The notes under the pieces were generated by a model that saw only the letters and a program-made list of their open reading frames with translations, searched no databases and was not told the DNA's origin. Source: a cyanobacterium PCC 7702 (GTDB lineage Bacteria > Cyanobacteriota > Cyanobacteriia > Cyanobacteriales > Nostocaceae). From it: DNA of 64,000 bases. The position numbers and the translations under genes are program-made. Every line of letters starts with the position of its first letter. The first letter of the stretch is position 1. The stretch is taken from assembly GCA_000332255.1 (NCBI GenBank), contig KB235926.1, forward strand, positions 4,292,407 to 4,356,406. The letters are read 5' to 3'. Shown here piece by piece: positions 51,710-60,531 of the stretch.

Positions 51710-51750
51710 TTACCGCTATCCCCTAGCCTTGACACAAAATGTTTGTTTTT

Positions 51751-53367
51751 CTAAAGTTTCAGCTCGAGCTGGCGAAATTGTAACCAAGCTGCTGTGGCTT
51801 GGGTGTCCGAATTGGCATCTTTTTGGAGTAGAATGACGCCATCTTGAAAGTCAATGATTCCATATTCTCGGTTACTGCTGACTCGGTCAATGAGATTTGT
51901 CAGATCTCGAAGCAGGTGGCGATCGCTTTTGAATGCGGGTTGATATTTTTGTAATTGCCATAAATCGGCGATCGCGTAATCTACCTTAATCACTTGTTTA
52001 GCATCGTTGCGTAACTCTAAAGCAGGTAAGCGCAGAATTTCTCGCCGACTGGAAAGATGGGGAGCAATGTAGGTAGTTGCAGATACACTAGCATCCTCAG
52101 GAATTTTTGCCAGCAACGGCCCCATCTTACTGACATGCTGCCATTGTCGTATTAAAGACACATGGACCCAAGGTTTTACAGAATCAGGAATGAGAAAGTA
52201 AAAAGTCCGGTGAGGGTTAGATGCCACGCTAAAAAACAAGGATAGACAAATACAACCTAGCCAGAGGCGACGAAATGAAGGTGTAAATTTTTGCTGCGAA
52301 CGCGACCACCAAAGGATGGCTCCGTAAAATAATCCCGGCACTACAGTTAAAGCATAGCGAATTGTAATTGCTAAAACAGATTCTCCCCTACTCAGAAGTA
52401 TTTGTAAGAGGGGAAAACCAGCAATCATCCAAGAGGCCGGAGCAGCAGCAGGTACAAAGGCCAAAGGCAACCATTGACCGAGCAAATACCTAATGGTTTT
52501 ATCTACTGGTGTAACCAATTCTATTAACAAACGTAGGGGATTGGCAATCATTCCCCAAAGAATTTCCAAGGTAGAAGCTTCTTTTCCTTGGGTATATTGT
52601 CCAAACCTCTCCAACATGAATCTTTGCGAAATATCCTTGGAAAACAAGGGCATGATTAAATTGGTGAGAATTAATACATAACCAAAGCTGAGAAGACATA
52701 CGCCTATTCCGGCGCGCGGGAAGCGCTTGCTTAAAACCATGTATACTCCCACGCCAAACAAACCTATCCCCGCATCTTCTCGCACGGCTAAAACCAAAAT
52801 TGCCATCAGCCAAAACAACCACCACCAGCGTTTTTCCATTGCCAACAGCAAGGTAAAAATAAACAAGGGAATTTGACTAATGTCATGAAAATTACTTAAG
52901 GTCGGCCCAATCACCGCGTTGGCAGCATAAAAGCTAGCAGTAATAAATACCGCTAATGAGGGTTGGAGATACTGTCGCGCCAAAAGATACAAAACTAAAC
53001 CAGCTGTAGTAATAAATATAACTTTTAGTACTGATAGAGTGGCGGGAGAAGGAAATAAAGCGTAAATTGGTAGCCACAGCAGCAACGCTGGTGTAAAGTG
53101 CTGGCCGAGGCGATGGTAGTATACCGTGGGAACTTCCCCCCCATGGACAACGTTAGTAGAGAGACAGGAAGAAAGGGAACTCTGAAAAAAACGACCGTGG
53201 AGGTTATTCCAAAAAACTTGGTTGAAAATACCTTGGTCAAAGGAAGCATAGAAAGTATAATAGCGGTGCAAGGAAAATAGCAAACACAAAATAAAAAACA
53301 TTCCTGCTAATTTGAAAACAGTAATGTTTGGATTGCCTAGTTTTGAAATTTTGTTTGTATTGATCAC
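51751..53367 (-). CDS. DUF2079 integral membrane protein
   Basis: 538 residues from GTG 53367, with about ten membrane helices. The diagnostic N-terminal motif YYTFYASFDQGIFNQVFWN, the QHFTPALLLWLPIYALF stretch and the soluble C-terminal tail (LRNDAKQVIKVDYAIADLW) identify DUF2079. The GT-C-like topology suggests a sugar-transfer role on lipid-linked donors, but this is unproven. It lies just upstream of the glycosyltransferase gene on the same strand. Confidence 0.88.
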   Translation of the reverse strand: MINTNKISKLGNPNITVFKLAGMFFILCLLFSLHRYYTFYASFDQGIFNQVFWNNLHGRFFQSSLSSCLSTNVVHGGEVPTVYYHRLGQHFTPALLLWLPIYALFPSPATLSVLKVIFITTAGLVLYLLARQYLQPSLAVFITASFYAANAVIGPTLSNFHDISQIPLFIFTLLLAMEKRWWWLFWLMAILVLAVREDAGIGLFGVGVYMVLSKRFPRAGIGVCLLSFGYVLILTNLIMPLFSKDISQRFMLERFGQYTQGKEASTLEILWGMIANPLRLLIELVTPVDKTIRYLLGQWLPLAFVPAAAPASWMIAGFPLLQILLSRGESVLAITIRYALTVVPGLFYGAILWWSRSQQKFTPSFRRLWLGCICLSLFFSVASNPHRTFYFLIPDSVKPWVHVSLIRQWQHVSKMGPLLAKIPEDASVSATTYIAPHLSSRREILRLPALELRNDAKQVIKVDYAIADLWQLQKYQPAFKSDRHLLRDLTNLIDRVSSNREYGIIDFQDGVILLQKDANSDTQATAAWLQFRQLELKL

Positions 53368-53532
53368 ATCACTTACCCTGGAAAAATTTCAAAAATATTG
53401 AGAAACTGATTGTCTGTTTTGCAACAAGGGGTAAAAAAAGTTCTAACAGAAACCTCAAGAATATCTTCTCGCAAAGGGTGTTGTGGAACAAACTTATAGG
53501 AAAATAAATGCAGTGGTCTTTGTGCCTGGAAA

Positions 53533-54936
53533 ATGGCTGCCTTAATTAAAGACGTTCAAAACTTGCTTGCCGAGTTAATCGCTCGCTACTCGCCTAGGGT
53601 AGATTATTTGATGATTCGCTTGGAAGAAGCTGAAGGTACAGATATCTTGTTGCGTGGCGATAAGGTGGAAACCCTTAGTGAAGGTATTTCCATTGGCGGA
53701 CACATTCGTGCTTGTTATAAAGGTGGATGGGGATTCAGTAGTTTTAACCGCCTGACAACAATTAAAGACCGCATCGAAGAAGCGATCGCCGCAGCGCGAA
53801 TGGTTGGCGATGAAAAAACCATGCTCGCAGAAGTGGAACCGGTGCAAGCAGTATGTCAGGTACCGCTGAGAGGTAGCGATCCCCGCAAAGTACCCTTGAG
53901 CAGAAAAAAAGAATTATGCGATCGCTACAGCGAACTTCTCAAAACTGTAGACCAACGCATTACCACAACTTCCGTACGCTACAGCGACTGCAGTCAAAGA
54001 GTCATAATTGCCAGCAATGAAGGAACTTTGATCGAGCAATCCTGGGTAGACATGGAAATGCGCTTTGCTGCAACTGCAAGAAATGGTGAAACCGTACAAA
54101 CTGGTAGAGAAACTACTGGCTCGCGCCAAGCTTTTGAAGATTTAATTAGTTTAGACGAACAAGTCAAAAGTGCAGCCCAAAGAGCAGTAGCTGCCTTATC
54201 TTTACCCTCGGTCAAAGGCAATACCTACACTGTCGTTATCGACCCCATTCTCACTGGTTTATTCGTCCACGAAGCCTTTGGACATCTTTCGGAAGCAGAT
54301 ATGGCCTACGAAAACCCCGATTTGTTGGAAGTGATGACCATAGGTCGCAGATTTGGTCCCGAGGAATTACAAATTTTTGACGGCGCCGCCCTCCCCGGAC
54401 ATAGAGGTAGTTATTTTTACGATGATGAAGGAACTCCCGCCACAACTACGCAACTAATTAAAGATGGCATTCTCGTAGGACGCCTTCACTCTCGAGAAAC
54501 TGCTGGCTCGCTTCAAGAAGCAGCCACCGGTAATGCTAGATGTCTTAATTATCACTATGCTCCCCTGGTACGGATGACAAATACTTGGATCGCCAGGGGA
54601 AAAACTCCAGTAGCAGATCTATTTTGCGATATCAAAGAGGGAGTTTATGCCCGCAACTGGCTAGGTGGTATGACCAACGGAGAAATGTTCACCTTCAGTG
54701 CTGGAGAAGCATGGATGATCAGAAACGGCAAAATCGCCGAACCTATAAAAGATGTAACGCTATCGGGAAACGTTTTTCAAACTCTAAGAGATATAGAAGC
54801 AATCGGCGATGATTTTTACTGGGACGAGTCGGGTGGTTGCGGTAAAGGCGGACAAAACGGTTTACCTGTAGGTTGCGGTGGTCCGAGTCTGCGCATCCGT
54901 GATGTAGTAGTAGGTGGAGAAGCTGCAGAGATTTAA
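53533..54936 (+). CDS. tldD: Zinc metalloprotease TldD
   Basis: 467 residues. TldD pairs with TldE/PmbA to degrade unfolded peptides and process small modified peptides. The metal motif is HEAFGHLSEADMAYE (HExxxH) at about residue 245. RGSYFYDDEGTPATTTQLI and the C-terminal GGCGKGGQNGLPVGCGGPSLRI are family signatures. Length is usual. No pmbA partner lies beside it; in many cyanobacteria it is elsewhere. Confidence 0.95.
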   Translation: MAALIKDVQNLLAELIARYSPRVDYLMIRLEEAEGTDILLRGDKVETLSEGISIGGHIRACYKGGWGFSSFNRLTTIKDRIEEAIAAARMVGDEKTMLAEVEPVQAVCQVPLRGSDPRKVPLSRKKELCDRYSELLKTVDQRITTTSVRYSDCSQRVIIASNEGTLIEQSWVDMEMRFAATARNGETVQTGRETTGSRQAFEDLISLDEQVKSAAQRAVAALSLPSVKGNTYTVVIDPILTGLFVHEAFGHLSEADMAYENPDLLEVMTIGRRFGPEELQIFDGAALPGHRGSYFYDDEGTPATTTQLIKDGILVGRLHSRETAGSLQEAATGNARCLNYHYAPLVRMTNTWIARGKTPVADLFCDIKEGVYARNWLGGMTNGEMFTFSAGEAWMIRNGKIAEPIKDVTLSGNVFQTLRDIEAIGDDFYWDESGGCGKGGQNGLPVGCGGPSLRIRDVVVGGEAAEI

Positions 54937-55044
54937 GACAAAAGGTAAAAAGCTCTAGGACAGAGAATAGGCATTTTCTTGGTTTGTAGTAAGCACAAAG
55001 CTTGCTAGGATCTGAAAGAAACAGATGGCTAGAAATAACTTGGT

Positions 55045-55647
55045 TTATAATTTCTGGGTCGGGACTTTAGCTAATGCCGCATCAACTTGTAAAAATAGGA
55101 CTTGTGGAGTAGAAGTATTATCTAAAACAACATCGGCAAGTTTTACTTTTTCGGCTATGGGCATTTGACTGTTAATTCTAGCTTGTGCTTGTTCTGGAGT
55201 AAGATTGTTTCTTTGCATTAATCTTTGTATTTGCTGTTGTTCCCAGCAGCGCACCACCCAAATTTCTGTAACTATATCCGTCATCCCTGCTTCGAATAAT
55301 AAAGGTATGACCAACACTAGTGTTTCTGCGGAGGATGCTGTAATTTCTTGGCAAAAGCGATCGCGTACGTAGGGGTGAATAACACTCTCTACCCAACGTC
55401 GTTGCTCTGAATCAGTAAAGATAATTTCACCTAATTTTTGCCGGTTGAGGCTACCGTTTGCTAGTAAAATTTCTGGCCCGTAACGGTGGGCGATCGCATC
55501 GAGAATAGGTGAACCCACAGCAACTGCTTCTTTTGCATAAATATCTGCATCTAAAATTGGTAAATGATGAACCCCAGCCAAATAGTTGGCAACAGTTGTT
55601 TTGCCAGTAGCAATACCTCCAGTTAAACCAATAATGCGTTTTGCCAT
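55045..55647 (-). CDS. coaE: Dephospho-CoA kinase
   Basis: 200 residues, normal. Final step of CoA synthesis: phosphorylation of the 3'-OH of dephospho-CoA. P-loop GLTGGIATGKTTVANYL, LDADIYAKEAV, VIPLLFEAGMTDIV and WVVRCWEQQQIQRLMQRN are family features. It is the last gene of the cobA-hemD-coaE group (17-bp gap after hemD). Confidence 0.95.
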   Translation of the reverse strand: MAKRIIGLTGGIATGKTTVANYLAGVHHLPILDADIYAKEAVAVGSPILDAIAHRYGPEILLANGSLNRQKLGEIIFTDSEQRRWVESVIHPYVRDRFCQEITASSAETLVLVIPLLFEAGMTDIVTEIWVVRCWEQQQIQRLMQRNNLTPEQAQARINSQMPIAEKVKLADVVLDNTSTPQVLFLQVDAALAKVPTQKL

Positions 55648-55664
55648 GGATAATTAGCCAATAA

Positions 55665-56504
55665 CTACGAGGAAGCAGCCCATTTCACCAGTGCTTGCGT
55701 TAATCCTTCCAGAGTGTGTTCTTCTGCTTCTACATCCACACGTCCGAATAAAGAACGACAAGTTTTAGAAGTTTGCGGTCCAATAGAAGCAATACAAATT
55801 CCCTCTAAATAATTCGCGAGTGTAAATGACTGATTTTCTGTCTCAGGATTGGGAAAAATTTTTTCAAGCAACTTGCAGAAAAATTGCACGGTTTTGGAAC
55901 TAGCAAAAGTGATAGCATCAATGGTTTTATTTTGCAAGGCAACTGCTGCCGAAGTCGGGATGCTCCTCGGACAACAGGATTGATACGCCGCTACCTCCAC
56001 TACCTGTGCACCTTTAGCAGTTAATTGTTGAACCAAAACTTCCCGTCCACCACTTTCTACTCTAGGAAATAAAATCTTTCGATCCGCAACTTGTTCGGGA
56101 AAATTTTCTACTAACGAGTCGGCGATAAAGTTTGGCGGTATAAAGTCTGGTTGCAAATCGTATTGTCTGAGACTTTGGGCTGTTTTTTCCCCAACAGTAG
56201 CAATTTTAATTGCTGTCAAGGCGCCAGTATCCTGACCGTGTACTGTTAATCTGTGCACAAAGTAGTCTACAGCGTTGCTAGAAGTGAAAATTAACCAATG
56301 GAAATCAGACAATTGCGCGATCGCCCGATCTAAAGCTTCCCAGCTCGAAGGCGGGCTAATTTCCAAAGCAGGCATTTCGATGACGTTTGCACCTGCTGCT
56401 TGCAAAAGTTCTGTAAACTGACTCGATTGTCCAGCGGAGCGCGTTACCAAAATTGTTTTGCCACGAAGGGGAAAAGCTTGCAAAAGTGGAAAATTAGTTG
56501 CCAT
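55665..56504 (-). CDS. hemD: Uroporphyrinogen-III synthase
   Basis: 279 residues from ATG 56504 (MATNFPLLQAFPLRGKTILVTRSAGQSSQF). An ATG at 56549 inside the end of cobA would give 15 more residues, so the start is uncertain. It closes the linear tetrapyrrole hydroxymethylbilane to uroporphyrinogen III, precursor of haem, chlorophyll, bilins and sirohaem. Typical weak conservation, but GKTILVTRSAGQ, HWLIFTSSNAVDYF, IATVGEKTAQSL and AITFASSKTVQFF fit. It follows cobA, whose product uses the same uroporphyrinogen III. Confidence 0.9.
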   Translation of the reverse strand: MATNFPLLQAFPLRGKTILVTRSAGQSSQFTELLQAAGANVIEMPALEISPPSSWEALDRAIAQLSDFHWLIFTSSNAVDYFVHRLTVHGQDTGALTAIKIATVGEKTAQSLRQYDLQPDFIPPNFIADSLVENFPEQVADRKILFPRVESGGREVLVQQLTAKGAQVVEVAAYQSCCPRSIPTSAAVALQNKTIDAITFASSKTVQFFCKLLEKIFPNPETENQSFTLANYLEGICIASIGPQTSKTCRSLFGRVDVEAEEHTLEGLTQALVKWAASS

Positions 56505-56526
56505 AGTGTTTACAGGTAGAAAGCTT

Positions 56527-57285
56527 TCACTGCGAAAAATTCTCCTCATCTATATTCTCAGGTTGAAAGTATCTTCGTAACCCCACTACTTCTCCAATTA
56601 CTATTACTGCAGGCGAAAGGGACACACCTGCTACTTGCTGCACGATAGTTTCTAACGTACCTGTCCAAATTTTTTGTTGTTTAGTACCTGCCCAACGAAT
56701 AATAGCAATGGGTGTGTGTGGCGATCGCCCGTATTGCAATAATCGTCGCACAATTTCAGCTAAATTCTGTCCTCCCATTAAAATTACTAACGTTTCTATG
56801 CTTGTCAGTACTTCCCAATTCAAAGCATCGGGTTCGTGGGCGGTACATACGGCAAAACAACGACTCAAAACCGGATCTGTTAGGGGAATATTTGCAAGCA
56901 AAGGTGCAGCCAAAGCAGAGGAAATTCCCGGTACTACTTCCAAATCGCAACCCGCAGCGATCGTCGCTTGTATTTCTGCACTCGAGCGACCAAAAACGAA
57001 CGGGTCCCCTGCTTTGAGGCGGACTACCTGTTTTCCTTGCTGACAGTATTTAATTAATAACTGATTGATTTCAGCTTGGGAAGTGCTGGGTTTACCTCCA
57101 CGTTTTCCTACGTCCAGCTTCAGGCAATCGGGTGGTACTAGCTGCAATAATTCCGCATCTACCAGGGCATCGTAAACTAACACTTGGGCGATCGCCAGCA
57201 GCTTTTTAGCTCTCAGGGTTAGGTATGCTACATCTCCCAGTCCCGCACCTACTAGGTAAACTTTGCCCTTTGGATGATTCATCAC
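56527..57285 (-). CDS. cobA: Uroporphyrinogen-III C-methyltransferase
   Basis: 252 residues. Methylates uroporphyrinogen III at C2 and C7 to precorrin-2, the branch to sirohaem and cobalamin. The signatures KVYLVGAGLGDVAYLTLRAK, VRLKAGDPFVFGRSSAE, VVPGISSALAAP and TLVILMGG are clear. It is a stand-alone methyltransferase domain, not the CysG fusion. First gene of the cobA-hemD-coaE group. The preferred hemD start lies 22 bases past its stop; an alternative one lies within its end. Confidence 0.95.
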   Translation of the reverse strand: MMNHPKGKVYLVGAGLGDVAYLTLRAKKLLAIAQVLVYDALVDAELLQLVPPDCLKLDVGKRGGKPSTSQAEINQLLIKYCQQGKQVVRLKAGDPFVFGRSSAEIQATIAAGCDLEVVPGISSALAAPLLANIPLTDPVLSRCFAVCTAHEPDALNWEVLTSIETLVILMGGQNLAEIVRRLLQYGRSPHTPIAIIRWAGTKQQKIWTGTLETIVQQVAGVSLSPAVIVIGEVVGLRRYFQPENIDEENFSQ

Positions 57286-57387
57286 TCGATACTAGCTTGA
57301 CACGGCCCTACTAATGTGTGCTGCACAAATTACCTTGCTTTTATTATTTTGTCAAAATGCACCGGTTTTAGCGAGTACGCCGTGAAA

Positions 57388-58164
57388 CTACTGCTTTGAT
57401 GCAGATTGTGCATAACATACCGGAATAATATCAATATGTTTTTCACCCTGCATAGCTGGTCTGAGAGGGATTTCTGTCGTTGGCCACATACTCCTATCTT
57501 CGTACAGAAATAATTGATATTTTGCTGGCAAACAGTTGGATGTATACTTTTTAACTTTGGAAAACCAGGGTGCGTATCTATCGAAGTAATCAAATCCAGG
57601 TGCGCGTACGTGGTCAGCTTCATACGGATTTGGCTGCGGATATTCGATGGTCCTTTCCGCCACTACTGGTACCGGTAGGATAGCTATACCATTTGGTTTG
57701 AGAATTCTGCGTATTTCTTGTATTGCTTTTCGATCATCAGGAATATGTTCTAATACGTGAGAAGCGAAAACAAAATCGTAAGTCGAATCGGTAAAAGGAA
57801 GATTTTGAATATCAACCTTATGATCTACACCTTCCATGTAGAGATCGGCTGTTTCATACTTGCCAAATTGCCGTGAAAAAAAGCTTCTTAAACATTCTTC
57901 AGGAGCAATATGAAGCATTTTCATTTGTGAGACATTCAGTCCCGCCAATACTGATTGAAGCACCAAATATTGAAACCTGTGTCTTTCTAATGCCAAACAG
58001 CTTGGACATTGAGCATGTTTTCGCAAACCGGTAGGAGGACAGATATCTTTAAAAGGTCCTTTGTAACCGCAAATCGGACATTCGAATCTTTCTTTACGGA
58101 AATTTCTAAGTTGAAATGCTAGCGCCGAGATTCTTCTGAAGATTTCTCTGAAATGTGATGACAT
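57388..58164 (-). CDS. SAM-dependent methyltransferase with N-terminal zinc ribbon
   Basis: 258 residues from ATG 58164. The zinc ribbon FECPICGYKGPFKD then AQCPSCLALERHR (residues about 30-65) precedes a class I methyltransferase domain: KMLHIAPEECL, DLYMEGVDHKVDIQNLPF, YDFVFASHVLEHIPDDRKA, LKPNGIAILPVPV. The ribbon plus this fold recurs in methyltransferases of lipopolysaccharide and glycan gene clusters. Substrate unknown. Alone on this strand between cobA and the reductase gene. Confidence 0.85.
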   Translation of the reverse strand: MSSHFREIFRRISALAFQLRNFRKERFECPICGYKGPFKDICPPTGLRKHAQCPSCLALERHRFQYLVLQSVLAGLNVSQMKMLHIAPEECLRSFFSRQFGKYETADLYMEGVDHKVDIQNLPFTDSTYDFVFASHVLEHIPDDRKAIQEIRRILKPNGIAILPVPVVAERTIEYPQPNPYEADHVRAPGFDYFDRYAPWFSKVKKYTSNCLPAKYQLFLYEDRSMWPTTEIPLRPAMQGEKHIDIIPVCYAQSASKQ

Positions 58165-58331
58165 GCGCAAGAATTTTGAAGACGGATTGCTTTTGCTTTT
58201 TTCAAAGAATTATGGGCTCGATATATAAGGTCTTGATAAGATAAATCTAAGAAGAATGAAGCTAGCTAAAGTTTGTACTCTTAAGTAAATTTAGAGGCTT
58301 GAGACCTTGTCCTTATGTTTTGTGGCAGCAA

Positions 58332-59339
58332 CTAAAACCTTACAACCACTTTGCCGCAGTTTTGGCCGCTGAGTAAATATTCTACTGCTGCCGGGATAGA
58401 CTCTATACCCTGAAATGGAGTTGCATCGACTACAACTTTGAGTTGATTGCTATAAAACAAGTCTAACAGGCGATCGCGTGCCGCAGCAGCATGTTCTTGA
58501 TAAAAAGGCATAACAAAGCCATGTACGGAAGCAGCTTTCCAAAATATTTTGTGATAAATGCGAGGTTGGGTTACTTCCTCTATGTTTTTACCGTATTCGG
58601 AAATAAAACCAACTACAACTAAACGTCCTCGAATTGCTAAATTGTCTGCACAGACATCAAAAACTTGGCTACCAACACAATCGAAAACCAAATCGATTCC
58701 GTGGGGATATTCTTGTTTGAGCACTTGCTCTAGGTTTTCTGTGCGGTAGTTAATTGGGCGATCGCATCCTAAATTTGCAAGCAGCTGCACCTTTTGTTGA
58801 GAACCACAAGTACCGATAACATGATTTCCTGCTAGCTTCGCCAATTGCACTGCAATGTGTCCCGTTCCTCCTGCTGCTGCTGTAACTAAAACTACTTCAT
58901 TACTTTTCATTTTTCCTACTTTTTCTAGCGCCACCAAAGCTGATATTCCTGTAGGTATGAGAGTTAATACTTCTGGTGTAGCTTGGCGAACTTTAATGGC
59001 AAGATTCGCATCGATTAGTTGGTATTCGCGATATCCTCCTCCTTTTGCTGTAGTCACCACAGCATCACCAATATGAAAGTTTTGAACGTTATCTCCTACA
59101 GCTACTACTTCCCCAACAGCTTCTACACCCAAATCAAAAGGGGGCGTTAAGTTCACATAAGCAACTTTTCCTTGACAAACTAAAGTATCAAACCCACCAT
59201 TAATTCCAGCAAATTTGTTACGAACTAAAATTTCATCCGCAGCCGGCTCAGGAATAGGAACTTCTATAATTTCTACAGCTGCTTTAAAATCCACAGCAAA
59301 CTGTTTTGCTATTAACTTTCTGTAAACTTTTGAACTCAT
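58332..59339 (-). CDS. Zinc-free medium-chain reductase (quinone/enone oxidoreductase-like)
   Basis: 335 residues. An N-terminal GroES-like domain (LVRNKFAGINGGFDTLV, DLGVEAVGEVVAVGDNV) and a Rossmann domain (VLVTAAAGGTGHIAVQLAKL). The zinc-site cysteines of alcohol dehydrogenases are lacking, as in quinone oxidoreductases and prostaglandin reductase 3-like enzymes. It should reduce activated C=C bonds with NADPH. Substrate unknown. It is upstream of the methyltransferase and 276 bp downstream of the interrupted hydroxylase locus, same strand. Confidence 0.88.
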   Translation of the reverse strand: MSSKVYRKLIAKQFAVDFKAAVEIIEVPIPEPAADEILVRNKFAGINGGFDTLVCQGKVAYVNLTPPFDLGVEAVGEVVAVGDNVQNFHIGDAVVTTAKGGGYREYQLIDANLAIKVRQATPEVLTLIPTGISALVALEKVGKMKSNEVVLVTAAAGGTGHIAVQLAKLAGNHVIGTCGSQQKVQLLANLGCDRPINYRTENLEQVLKQEYPHGIDLVFDCVGSQVFDVCADNLAIRGRLVVVGFISEYGKNIEEVTQPRIYHKIFWKAASVHGFVMPFYQEHAAAARDRLLDLFYSNQLKVVVDATPFQGIESIPAAVEYLLSGQNCGKVVVRF

Positions 59340-59615
59340 TATTTGATATGATTACCAAGCGAGTGGCTTTGATGCAAGCCGATAACTAAAAAAAGAAATT
59401 CTTAATTATTTGCGAGCATCCAGTCAAACCTGAAAGTGTTTCTCCTTTGGTTCGAGTTCGAGAAGATACTCTTTATGCAGTACGACGAAGTAATTGCGCT
59501 CCTAAATTACCTAAAGTTGCTAGTATTTTCTTGATTCCAGCTTCCTTAAGATAAGCATGGTATTCATTTGCTTTAGTAGTTAAAGTTCTGCTTTTTGTCT
59601 CTTCATTATTTCCTC

Positions 59616-59747
59616 TTAAGCTTTTAAGGCTTGATCCCACTCCAGTTGATGCGCTAAACCGTACTTGATAAAGTCTTCTTCTTTGGCGCGATCGTTTTTA
59701 CCAAAAACGCCCAAGCTGTAGGGATTGTCTTGCATGCGCTGCGCGAC
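59616..59747 (-). other. In-frame continuation of the beta-hydroxylase gene beyond a stop
   Basis: Directly after the TAA at 59748-59750 the same frame runs on for 43 codons to a TAA at 59616-59618. It reads VAQRMQDNPYSLGVFGKND and ends HQLEWDQALKA. The sequence is protein-like (charged helices, no low-complexity bias) and in phase, so it is most likely the original C-terminus cut off by a point mutation or a sequence error. Confidence 0.75.
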
Positions 59748-60416
59748 TTACTCTTTTTCGAATTGAATCGCTTCTTCTCGAGACCAGTCTGGTTTCAAAA
59801 AGTCTACAACCAAAACAGTTCTATCATAATTGGTGTAATTGTGCGGGCAGTGGGGATAGCTGTGGTCTAGGACCATGAATTCTCCTTCATGCCAATAAAG
59901 TTTTTGGTGGCATATTTTCATAGCCACATCTCCTTCTGGGACGATCAATCCCAGATAACCGCGATTCATGTGAGGGTTGTAGTTAACGTGCAGCTTAACG
60001 TCTAAGCCGGGATGGAATGTACTGTAGTAAACATTTCTAATAATATTATCATGGCTAGAGTTAACTTTTTCTATTACCTTAGTTAAATTAGGAAAATATT
60101 TATTTCTCAATAGCGAAGCTTTTTCGGGGGCATATTTACCGTTGTAATCGGGATAGTTAATTTGATGTGCTTGAATATATTCCTCAATAAACATGCCTTG
60201 AAATAAAATTCCAAAGGCGCTATATTTAGATTTTTTTTTAGTTTTAATGGTTTTACTTTTCGGACCAAGAACATTGTAGGTAAATTTTAATTCTTCTGGA
60301 GAAGCGTTATTAACAAAGTTGAGATATTCATCTCGAATTAATTGCCAATTATCTTGAAAGAGTTTGAGAAAAGGAAACTGCTCGGGATTGAGATGATACT
60401 CGTTAAAATTTTCCAT
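59748..60416 (-). CDS. Aspartyl/asparaginyl beta-hydroxylase-domain protein, probably truncated
   Basis: 222 residues to the TAA. Fe(II)/2-oxoglutarate hydroxylase domain: VKLHVNYNPHMNRGYLGLIV (first His), HEGEFMVLDHSYPHCPHNYT (second His) and the 2OG-binding Arg in YDRTVLVVDFLKPDW. The catalytic core is complete. Helical N-terminus. A good GAGGAG site precedes the ATG. The frame continues for 43 codons past the stop, so either it is a recently broken gene or it makes a slightly shortened, perhaps functional enzyme. Substrate unknown; divergent from the amidohydrolase gene. Confidence 0.82.
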   Translation of the reverse strand: MENFNEYHLNPEQFPFLKLFQDNWQLIRDEYLNFVNNASPEELKFTYNVLGPKSKTIKTKKKSKYSAFGILFQGMFIEEYIQAHQINYPDYNGKYAPEKASLLRNKYFPNLTKVIEKVNSSHDNIIRNVYYSTFHPGLDVKLHVNYNPHMNRGYLGLIVPEGDVAMKICHQKLYWHEGEFMVLDHSYPHCPHNYTNYDRTVLVVDFLKPDWSREEAIQFEKE

Positions 60417-60531
60417 AAATTTTTCTCCTCAACAACAGCGAGTAAAAAACAGTTACACAATGAGGGAATTGGCCTTGTGTGCCAGTACGATTGATTTTGA
60501 GTTCTGTACTCATTTTAATGTGAGGTTTACC

